From contig NW_021638316.1 in assembly GCF_900090045.1 (NCBI RefSeq), positions 54,422-118,421 on the forward strand: a stretch of 64,000 bases of DNA, written 5' to 3'. Position numbers and translations under genes: made by a program. The notes beneath the pieces are model-generated. The model was not told the origin of the DNA. It saw only the letters and a program-made list of their open reading frames with translations, and did not search any database. Below are positions 53,441 to 64,000 of the stretch, piece after piece; the stretch's first letter is position 1; the number at the start of each line of letters is the position of its first letter. This DNA comes from Plasmodium malariae (taxonomy: Eukaryota; Apicomplexa; Aconoidasida; Haemosporida; Plasmodiidae).

Positions 53441-56400
53441 ATTAAAGATATAATAAGCATTAATATAGTACAAATAATTTAATTAATTTGGAAACATATA
53501 TGAAATAAATTTACAAATAATATACAGAATAAAAATGATTTGTAACGAATCATTAAGAATAACAATATAATTTACTAAAAAGTATGGTTTAATAATTTTT
53601 CTATGTATGATTTTCAAATAAACATATTATTTTGTTTTTATTCATTTTAAAAAACGCAATGCTTGTAATGTATACTAACAGAAAATAATAATAAATCTAT
53701 ATAAATATATAAAAAAATAACATTTTATTAAAAATCCTTTTAATGGAAAAAATATTTTACCCCAATTGTTTATTTCTCAAGAGCTAAATTGAGATGAGAA
53801 TTATAAAAATATCATATTCATAAATATTTATTGTAATAATCTAATATATAATTTCAAATTATTCTTATTAAAAAGTCTTAGCCTGCAAATTAATAATTTG
53901 AAAATTGAAATAGAGAAAAAATTTCCTAAATTTAAAACGCCATTTTTAAATTATAAAAATTAAAGTTATTATATATTTATTCCTTTAATGTATATATTAT
54001 TATCGTAACAACACTTATTAATTCTTTTATTTAGTCTCTTTTATGTTTTTCTCAAATTTTATTGTCCCATTTTTTTAATTTCATTTAATGTTTCCTTATA
54101 TAATATAATTTTACCGATTTTAAAAATATATAATAATCCACGTATATATATTATAAAATAATTTTCGAAAAATAAGGATACTACATAATTATATCCTTCC
54201 AAGCAATTATTTAAAAATAGTATTTTTCTGTTCTAGAAATATTGGTGATTTTTAAACTTTTTTCTGGGTCTTCTTGGAAAATATATCTTTATTTTTCTCA
54301 ATTATATATACCTCTCTTGAGTTAGAAAATAAAGAGCTAATAGTTTAATTTCCTTCTAAAATATTTATTTTTCTCCTTATTAAGTATATATATCATGGAT
54401 AAATTGTTCTGTTATATATATATTACTCAATAAAGTTAGCGTAATTTTCGTATTATGTATTTTTTACATTTAATAAATAATATAATTAATATTTAATGCA
54501 TACAAATTAAATAAGTTAAATATATAATAACATGAAATTTAATTATATTATTTACATTCCTGTGCAAGATATATAATACAATATCTACAAAAAACATGAT
54601 ATCTTTTTTGAATGTTCAATAATTATAGAATTTAATCCACGGTTTATAAGGTTTGATCATAATTCACATAGAGTAGCTTAAGTTTTTTCTTTTATACAAA
54701 ATAAAAATATTTGAAATGTTTACTATTTTATAATTTTACATAATAATTATATGTTCTACTAGGTCTAAAAAAATTTCATACTAAAAATAATAAATACACT
54801 CTTAACATACAACCTAAAAATATGAACGTTTATATATTAATCATATAAATGTATGTGTGATACAAAAAATATCTAATATTTTTATTTATGTGCAAAATTT
54901 TAAAAATTAATGAAGAATTCATAAAAATTATATTATTAAGTGCATAATTGTACCATTCTTAAAATTTCTGATTATATTAAGTGAATCTATTCAATTATAA
55001 TGAATCTCGATTATTATAAAATATTCACTAGAACAGTTATACACGCAAGCACAATCTTCTTCTACTACTACTTTTTAAGAATTTATCTTATAATTTCTAA
55101 TGGTTATATTAACATTTAATTCATTACTTTTCATATATTTTCTCTTTTATAGCACTATAAGTTATTCTAGCTAAAAGAGTGAATACCATTCCACCACCCC
55201 TGTAATCTATGAGGACAGGAATTTTTTGGAGTAATAGTGTTTTAATTATATATATATACATATAATTTATATTAATACTAGTTTATTTGGATTCTGTTAA
55301 TGTCTTCAATAAGAAAAAATAAAAATATTTTGAAATTTCTAGGAAAACCATTGGATAATATAACGATAAATGATTCTTAAAATGCAAAGATATATTCATT
55401 CGATAGAATATATTACATGACATATTATAATGTAAAAAATAACTTTTATATATTAAATAATAATAGTTTTTCTTTATATAAATTAATGTCCTGAAAATTT
55501 TTTTTTGAAATTTATTTAAAATAAATATAAAAAAGTTTTCAAGATAATTTTTTTAATGATATTATTACAAAATTATAGATATATAAATTATTTTAAGTCG
55601 AATAGAACTATAAAAGATACTTATATAAAAATGTACGTAAACTACTTTAACAAAATAAACAAAAAATATTAAATTATAGCATAAATATTTTATGTAAATT
55701 TACATATTATATGGAAGAGATAGATATAATATATAAATTCTTTATTATTAATATTATTACCCAAATATTTATTTAGAACATCGTTTATTTATTATGAGAA
55801 ATCAATTCCTATTATACGTATATAAGTGCAATTGAATAAATAATTTTGCATAACCTTATAATTATGTTTAATGCAAAGATAAAATTATCATTATATTTTC
55901 TAAAAAGTGGTTATAATAAAGATATTCCACACACGAATGTAATTTTATTATATCAATAATGATTTTTACTTTATTATAGATAATTTGTCCAGAATATGAA
56001 AAATGATGTAACTCGTTATTTCAAATATCAGTGCTAAAACCATAGAATATGATGTTAAATATATCATATAAAGAAAGATAACGAATAATAAAAATATCTT
56101 TAAATGATATTAATATATATATAACAATAATATCACATATTATACATTAAAATAATATGGATAAATGAAATTTATAACATTATACATGGAATTACTTAAA
56201 AAGATATGTTTCTCCTATGAGATATTATGCCCCTATATTTCTGCGTACAAGTGAAAGGATTAAATAAATTTGTAACATAATCAAAATAAAATAGATTTAT
56301 TTGTTTCTATTCTTTTGATATATATTATTCTTTAAGACTGATATTATAATTAGAATGTATTGATAACTATAAATTCTAGTATAAATGTATGTGAACTATA

Positions 56401-58811
56401 AATTTATATATGTATGTGCCTAGATATAGCAATACATATAACAGTTACTGTATTGAAAATTTACATATTATAAATGAGAAAAAATTATCATATATTGTTT
56501 AAAGAAACATAAAAAAAAAAGTATTAATTTTATCTATATTCTTACATGCATTTTGCGATGTTTTATACATATAGCAATAAAGTTGTTGAATTATATGATA
56601 AAAGTTTAAATGTGCAATAAAGCTATTTCATTGTTAAATATTATTTCTTAAATTAATAAATACTATATTTATAATAGTTTCATGAAATATTCAATAATAA
56701 ATTCGAATTGCAATTAATTTTGAATTTATTTAAATTAATTGTTTTATATAAAATACAGTATCATAAAATTATTCTAATCTTAAAAAAACAAAAAATAGAA
56801 TAATTATATCAAAAAAGAAAAATTTCTTTTTCACATATTTATAAAATAGTAAAAAAAAATAAAAATAAATAAATATTTTCATATAGATGTTTCAAATAAA
56901 ATTACGTTCAATTTTATTCTTATTCTTATAAATATTTCAGAAAATAATATGGACTTTTTATTTTGTCATATATTCATTCACGATTATTAGTTCACTATAT
57001 AATATTTTAATAATACATGTAATTAATATACTCACATTAAATTATATATATATAAAATTTCCTAAAACATCAGAAATTATTTTTATATATATTTCCCCAT
57101 ATATTCTTACTAAGCAATACGATTTAAAATGGATTAGGACGCAATATAAAGGATTAAAATTAAAACAAACAATAGAAGGCACAAAAACCTTGTAAGAGAT
57201 TAAATTAAGAATTAAAAATAAAAGCAATAATTACATTATATATTAGATTAATTATTCATAAATATTATAACTTAATTGTTTATGTGAAATTATTATTTAC
57301 AAATATAGACTATCAATTAAATTTTTTTTTTTTAATTTCCTCACAATTATCTCTTACTTATATACATGTTTCAAAGGAAAAAATATAATTAGAAATAAAT
57401 ACTTACATTATAATATAATATCCTATATGGTTAGTAATACGGTTAGAAATTTCTGTAAATTCATTTACAAATTCATGTCTCAAATAATATTATAAAACTA
57501 TATATAGGATTTTTTATTTTGCATGCTAAATACATATTTATTAATAATATTAAAAAGTTATTATTTTTAGATAGTTATTAAATGTATAAAAAAGAAAACA
57601 AAAATATATAACAACGTTTTGATCTATTTATCCTAATATTTATACATATTATCAAAAAAAAAAAAAATATAACTATGAGGCTTCAAAATAGTTTATATTC
57701 TATAATGTAATACATTAATCTATTTACATGGAATTATAATATTATTAATTTTTATTTCAAACTTATAATATATTTTATTAATTTTTAACCATACATTATA
57801 ATTAATTTTACCATACGTGTATTTTAATAATTTTTCATATTTTGTATAAAAAGCCAAATTTATTTTAATTAATTAATATACCTAAATGTACATTTAATTA
57901 ATTAAAACATAGTACATATGAAATCATTCTTATCTATAAGTAATAATAGGAATATAACGAAGAATATATGTATACAATAAATTATACTATTTAAAATTAT
58001 TCAATGGTAAAATATACACCATATATAATTAATATTTAGGAAATTGATATATATACATATATATATATCTATAATATTAAGAGTTATAAGTACATTTTTA
58101 TCGTATATACTTTTTACAAAAAATATAACATATATCTATAATTTACATATTATTAATTCTAATCTCTATAATATAGTAGTAAATGTAAATAATAATTCTA
58201 AAACTATAAATGTTTGTATAAAAAGTAACAAACGTATAATAATATAAAGAAACAAAATATTAGTACTTTTAATTATATGGTTTATAAATTATTTATTTTC
58301 AAAAAAAATGTGGATTAAAAAGATTTATTTACAATAGTACTGATAATAATATTCATATTTAGAAGTTTGTATTAAGAAAAAAAATTAAAAATAAAAAAAG
58401 ACATATTACTTATAATTATGCAAACTTTATACAATAACTTTTATATTACTTCTTAATGTTAGTCATATAAATTTATATTATCATTTATTTGTCTTCTTTA
58501 TAGAACCAATAAGAATTTTATATAAAAATATAAATATAACTATGATTTAAAATAAAATTACTATGAATATATTACCTGTGATATATTTATTAAAGGTTAA
58601 AAAATTTAATAAGCGTATAAAATAAATAATAATGTATTAAATTATTTTATAGATCTCATATATATTTTTATATATTTGATAATTTTATATTCTCTTTTAA
58701 TTAATATATATTAATTAAAAATAAACAAGTTGATAAATAAAAAGATATTGATTTTTATTTTTACTACAGAATGTTGTATACAAAATCCTAGCGTAATAAT
58801 AGAGTGTCACT
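53441..58811. other. AT-rich intergenic DNA with one GC-richer spot
   Basis: No gene is supportable. At 55160-55240 about 80 bases are richer in G/C (CCATTCCACCACCCCTGTAA). The minus strand there reads TPKNSCPHRLQGWWNGIHSF between stops, so it may be a coding scrap or an unrecognised RNA. At 57115-57175 a short plus-strand stretch (WIRTQYKGLKLKQTIEGTKT) is also protein-like. Frames at 57042-57227 and 58044-58247 are low-complexity chance frames. Confidence 0.55.
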
Positions 58812-61436
58812 ATGGAAAAATGCTTTTCCTCGGTATTATTCGTTAATTTTTAATATGAATAAATTTGTACATATATTTTTATTAATGATAAAAAACAATG
58901 ATAATACAATAAACGTAAAAATTAATTCTTATATAATTCTTAATAATTTTCATCAATTTAGCACTTAAGTGTTAGAGGAACTAGTTTTTTCAGATTTGTT
59001 AACGATCAATATTTTAAAAATATTACTAAAAATATAATTGAGAAAACTAGTTCATTAAATAATGAAAATAATGAAGAAGAATTTAGGAAAAAATGCCTAG
59101 ATTTGGCTGATTATGTAATTCATAATAAGAAAGCACCCTCATATCGTAATCAAGTAATTTGGGAAAGAGCAATAAAGGGTTGGGCAGAATCTCACTATGA
59201 AAAGCTAAATAAATATGGAGGATGTCCTTTCATTTTAGAGGAAAAAGATAAAAAAATTTTAGAATTAAAATATGAAGAAGTTGATTTTTGTGATAAAAGA
59301 AAGAAATATTTGGATGAAATACAACGATTAAAAGGGAAACTACCAAGTAATTCTGATAAGTATTCATGTACATGTAATGAATATAATGAGTGGATTGAGC
59401 AAAAGAAAAACCATTTTGAGGAAAAGAAAATCCTTTTTGGAACATGCTACCAAAAAACAGACCAAAAAAAAAAAAAAAGACGTTCAGAATTTATATGCGA
59501 CTTAATGAATGATCAAACGTTCAAAAAACTTACTGACTGCCCCCCAATAGATAAATTACAACCTTGTGAAGGTGAATCTAAAAATACACAAATAGTTTCA
59601 CAGACACAAGATAAAGAAAAAAATGGGGAATCACCTATATTACATGATTCACCCGAACAAGCCGAACAAACTAAACCTACAGAGGGATCTGCCACTAATA
59701 AAGTGAATCAAGATACAAAACATAATCAACATGAAGAGAAAAATGAAGAACCGAAATCTCCATCTCAATCTAACGTACAAACAAAAGCTCATTTATCATC
59801 ACTTGAATCTCCTTCTAATGAAGTTGTAGCTAAATCGGAAGGTTCTTTACAGTCTCCGACACAAGCAGTTTTCTCAAATTCCCAACCATCTTCAGAAGTA
59901 TCAGGTGAATCTGTATCTCTTGCTTCAGTTCCACCGGACACAAAACCAGAAAATCCTTCCGAAAGTACACAATCTTCTCAAATATCAAAATTCTCTTCAA
60001 GTTCTTTTGCTTTAACTGTACCCTCTGTAACTTCAGGTGACTGTAATGCATCTTATTTTTCTAATTTTGAATTAACAACAATATATGACATACATATTTA
60101 AAATGATATTACAGATCCAGTAGGAAATTCATCTAATAAATACATATCATCTATTTTAATAAGCTTTCTAATTATTATCGTATTTTCTCTTTTTATTAAA
60201 GTAAAATAAATCTTAAGTATTAAAAACATGATAATCATTAGTTTTCAGTAATAATATATTTCATGAATATGTATTTTTTATATGAAAGTACACATTAATA
60301 GGACAGTTAAAAAAAAAAAAAAGATAAAAAGAAGACAACCAAAATTTATTAAAATACTAATACCTGCACATTCGGGAAGAAAAAATGAATTTTTAACTCA
60401 TAATCATTTGGAACACCCATGTTATGATGATAAAGAAATTACTAAAAAAATAAAAATACGTGAACATAACATGATAAAAAATTTACAAGAGAAGAAGCAA
60501 AAAAAGAAAAGGTCCAAAACTATTATAGAAGTACATATGGAAGTGTTTCAAGAATGGAAAAATGAAGAATGGAATTACAAAAAAGGAGAATTTTTAGAAA
60601 TATGCTTAGAAGTGTTCACAAAAGATTTATATGGACTTTATCCTAATTTAACAAATGATGAACTAATAATGGAAAATATTAAATGTAGCAATGATATTGA
60701 AAAACAAAAAAATTTATGGAATAAACGGATAGAAAGACATAGAAATATTTCTGAAAAATTGAATAAAGTGGACTGGTTTAATAATTTGAAAAATGAATGG
60801 AAAAAAGAAAAATCTTACATAAAAGAAATGGAAGATTTAAAAAATATATCATCGAATGAATATCAAAATATTCTGTTCTTGGAAAGAGAGAAAGATGTAT
60901 GGAGGAGGTGGATATCAGAAAAGGGAAAGATTCTAAAACAATATATAGACCAAAAATGGTTTAAAGAATTATCAGAGGTTAACCAGAATATGTTAGATGA
61001 ATACAAAAATGAAGAAAAATCAAATGACTTATCACTAATAAATATAGAAAAATTGGAACGCAAAGAAAATTATGAAGAATTATATAAATATATAAAAACA
61101 AAATTATTATCAAAACTTTGTATACTTGCACTTATGACAATGTTAGAAGAATGCAAAAAAGAAGATTATATAGAAAATAGGGAATTACATTTAGATAGTT
61201 CCATAATTGAATGGAATACAGAAAAAAATTCAGTAAAAAAACAAGAAATTGGAGATATATTTATTCAAAAGCATATTAATGTTTATGAAAATGGTAAAAA
61301 TAAGGATATTCATAATAATATAGGGGAAAACTTCTTACGGGAAGAGATCCATGATTGGATAGGAAAAGATGAAACATATGTAAATTCTATAGAGTGTATG
61401 AATAACGATGATAAATATGATCATATAGCAGAATAG
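58812..61436 (+). CDS. STP1: STP1 membrane protein; frame break in A14 run
   Basis: I read four exons. Exon 1 is 58812-58832 (MEKCFSS, phase 0). Exon 2 is 58962-60036: an extracellular part with LSVRGTSFFRFVN, spaced Cys such as KKCLDLAD, GGCPFI, DFCDK, SCTC and GTCYQ, then a long Ser/Pro/Thr/Glu-rich stretch. Exon 3 is 60115-60200, one membrane segment with NKYISSILISFLIIIVFSLF. Exon 4 is 60289-61436, a cytoplasmic Lys/Glu/Trp-rich domain with HNMIKNLQEKK, KGEFLEICLEVF, LTNDELIMENIKCSNDIEKQ, VDWFNNLKNEWKKEKSY and a C-terminal IHDWIGKDETY. STP1 is a subtelomeric surface-protein family related to SURFIN. Exon 4 starts YTLIGQLKKKK (family form YTP-F-G) in one frame but continues after the A14 run (60309-60322) in another, so one base is missing there. 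With it the product would be about 776 residues. The gene may be a fresh pseudogene or carry a homopolymer length error. Confidence 0.88.
60309..60322 (+). repeat. A14 run at the STP1 frame break
   Basis: Fourteen consecutive A encode the Lys-rich stretch just inside the membrane segment. Upstream (from the acceptor at 60288) and downstream frames differ by one base across this run. Confidence 0.9.
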
Positions 61437-64000
61437 TTCACCCTAGTGATTGATATAAATATATTCAAAAGTTGTTCAAGTGAAATCTTATGATATACAT
61501 AAAAAAATTTTCTTGAATTTTGTCATACTAAAAAAAAATTAAAAAAAAGAAAAACGTAATGTAATAAATAATACAAAAAAAAAAAAAAATAATGCATAAA
61601 ACATAAGGTACTAGTTTCAGTTATTTTAAAAATATTCCAGTGACATATAACTTTTTTGTTTCTGTAAGAATATGTTTAATAACATTTTATAAAACACGTT
61701 CAATAAAACAAGACGTTAATATACATATGTATGCATAAAAATTTTTAATATATTAAGCGCAAGCTCATTTATTAGTGAAATTTAAAGCAGAGTTCTTTTG
61801 TTTTTTTTCTTAATAAATAATTTCTTATAATAATATATTAAGACATATATTGAAATTTATAACTTATATTTTTAAAATGTATACATTTTTTGTATATATT
61901 AGAATAATATATATTGTTATATTGAGAATAAGTTTCTCACAATTGCACTGTTATAGCGTACATTTAGACACTATATAAGCATTCTATATTGTATATATTA
62001 TATTTTAATTTTCTTCTTTTTTTCTGTATAATTTATTTTTATTAAACTTATAATTAATATTTCAATTTTAAGCTTATATAGCATTATAATATTACGTTAC
62101 AGTTAAAAAGAGATTAATTTTTCTTCTTTTTAATGATAATAAAATTTTTAAAACACTACAATATAAAAAAAAAATTATTCAATTTTTGAAAATTTATTTT
62201 TATTTCATATTAAGATAAAATGTTACAACTTATGTATAACTGCACTATGTAACATATGTAATCTAGTATAAATGTTAATCAAATTTTTATCAACCTAATA
62301 TGTTATTTACAAAATATAATTATTCTTTTGTCAATGATAAATATCGGAATAATATACACTTAAAACATAAATATATAATGCAGGCATATAACAATATTAA
62401 TAATAGTATATAACACTCCTTGTTTTACCAACCTACTATTTGTAAAAATAAAAATAATATGTATAGATGCGTCTAATATATTTTCCCTATTTATTTTTCA
62501 TATCTAATATAATTTGTTGTCTAAAATGGAATATCATTATTTTTTGGAGCACTTGTCGAGCACCAATAGCTTTGTTAAATTAATTCTAAAAGACAATTTT
62601 AAAACAGGTCAAAGATTTTATAAGTATAATTACATATTAATAAATTCAATATATATATATATTTTTTCTTAGGTGTTTACTTCATATAAATATTATCACA
62701 TTTATATTCATCCGAACACTTATTAATTTCTTTCTTATTATTTTATACAAAATGTAGCTCAAAGAATATAATACACTAAGCTAAATAGATTTTTTCATAT
62801 GATTTAGCATAGCAGTTCGGATGTTATATATAAAATTCAATAATAATGGAACTTCAATAACCTATGAATTTTATCGACATAAATGTTTTATTATATTCGA
62901 CCCAAATACTCATGTATAACTGTTCAAGTTAATTCCCATTTTTTAACATTAAAAAATGAATATTATTATAAATATTACTCAGATCCATAAATATAAAACT
63001 GTTTTTAATAATTAAGAACTCTATTATTAAAAACTTTGGGAAAATTGTTTTACATATCAATTAATTTTAATTTTTTTAAAAAATAATAATACTTCATTCA
63101 TACAAGAATATACTGGCTACTTGTAAGGATTACGCAAAAACTCTTAAAATTTTAAATTGAAATATTATGATTTTTTTATATTATTTAATATTTTAAATAT
63201 AACTGATATTTCTATTATATTAAATATATTCTTTTTCATATTTTAACCCAAAATATTTATAAAAAATAAAATAAATTAATACAAATATTAGTATATTATG
63301 TATTTAATAAATATAGTAATAAAATGGCATAAGAAAAATAATTTAAAAATATCTGTTTATACATAATTAATCAACCAAATATATATATAAAAAAAAAAAA
63401 AATTTTTTCCAACCTGTACTTATATTTATATATAATGAAAAAAAAAAAATTAACCTAGTAATCTACGATTTGAAGAATTCAATAAATTTATAACGGAATT
63501 TATATTATTTATTACATAACTCTTTATATGGCAGAAATATTGTATAAATGATTAATAAATTTTTATTAATTTAGGAAATTTTTATTATAATATAATGCAT
63601 AAATAATCAAAGAAAAAAAATTTATTTAGTAATATATAGCAAAAATGATGAGTATAATTTTACATAATATATTCATTAATCGTAAAGACGCTTTTTTTTT
63701 TTTGTTATTCGTAATCTTAATATCATAGTTCTATTGTATTTGGAGTACCCATATTTCTATCTTGCTACAAGGTAATTCCTTATATAATGTAATAGTAAAT
63801 AATAACTCAGTGTTAAAGTATCATCAGAGTTCCATTAAATTATGCATATATAATTATTTTATACCTATTTTAAAATATGTAAATTTATTATTTTTTTTTT
63901 TTGTTTTTTTCTTTTTTTCTCTAATTACCTCATTTTATATTAAATGCATAATTAAAAAAAAAAAGCTCTCGTCCAAATTTTTATTTTTAATATTATTTCT
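61437..64000. other. AT-rich intergenic DNA, one possible orphan first exon
   Basis: No gene is supportable with confidence. At 62526 a plus-strand start opens MEYHYFLEHLSSTNSFVKLI and on to FKTG. A GTCAAAG donor-like site follows at about 62608 and a TTTTTTCTTAG acceptor at about 62672, so it could be an orphan pir-like first exon, but nothing recognisable follows. The last 200 bases have long T and A runs. Confidence 0.5.

Noticed and set aside
59230..60051. Three minus-strand frames of 60-73 codons
   Set aside because: They are shadows of STP1 exon 2.
1..64000. Telomere repeats, CRISPR arrays, insertion sequences, tRNA or rRNA genes
   Set aside because: None were seen by eye. Prokaryotic elements are not expected in this eukaryotic subtelomere, and the (TA)n and poly(A/T) runs are ordinary for such DNA.

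Overview
The window is very AT-rich (well above 75% A+T by eye). It carries many short spliced genes with a signal-peptide first exon, and its gene families are pir, STP1 and the two-exon fam-l/fam-m type. That combination is known from subtelomeres of the human malaria parasite Plasmodium malariae, or a very close malariae-like relative, and the protein motifs fit this. fam-l/fam-m genes are reported to point towards the chromosome end. All five copies here are on the minus strand, so the telomere is probably to the left. No telomeric repeat is seen.

Layout. 1-25 kb: an intact fam-l gene (2525-3566), an intact fam-m gene (8368-9268) and an intact, divergent fam-l-like gene (23453-24323), all minus strand. 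Between them lie an exported-protein pseudogene on the plus strand (14874-15720) and a decayed two-membrane-segment exported protein on the minus strand (19449-20251). 28-41.7 kb: a badly decayed cysteine/tryptophan-containing relic (28260-29531, minus), a pir gene broken by one stop codon (31962-33094, plus), a fam-m pseudogene with three stop codons (35812-36718, minus), a decayed secreted-protein relic (39000-40135, minus) and an intact three-exon pir gene (40427-41658, minus). 45-64 kb: a long vir-type pir pseudogene (45350-46926, minus), an intact fam-l gene (51578-52518, minus) and an STP1 gene (58812-61436, plus) that is complete except for a one-base frame problem in a 14-A run. The rest is AT-rich intergenic DNA with no supportable gene. 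There are no rRNA, tRNA, CRISPR or insertion-sequence features.

How it fits together. The encoded products are, by family, exported or surface proteins of the infected red cell (fam-l, fam-m, PIR, STP1), and the locus looks like a birth-and-death array. The five fam-l/fam-m copies share a rigid design: a 29-codon first exon, an intron of 124-133 nt whose 5' part is conserved, an R-x-L export-like core at residue 51-52, and a first membrane segment near residue 163. They also share about 850 bp of 5' flank and blocks of 3' flank, so they were duplicated as complete cassettes. About half of the recognisable genes are broken.
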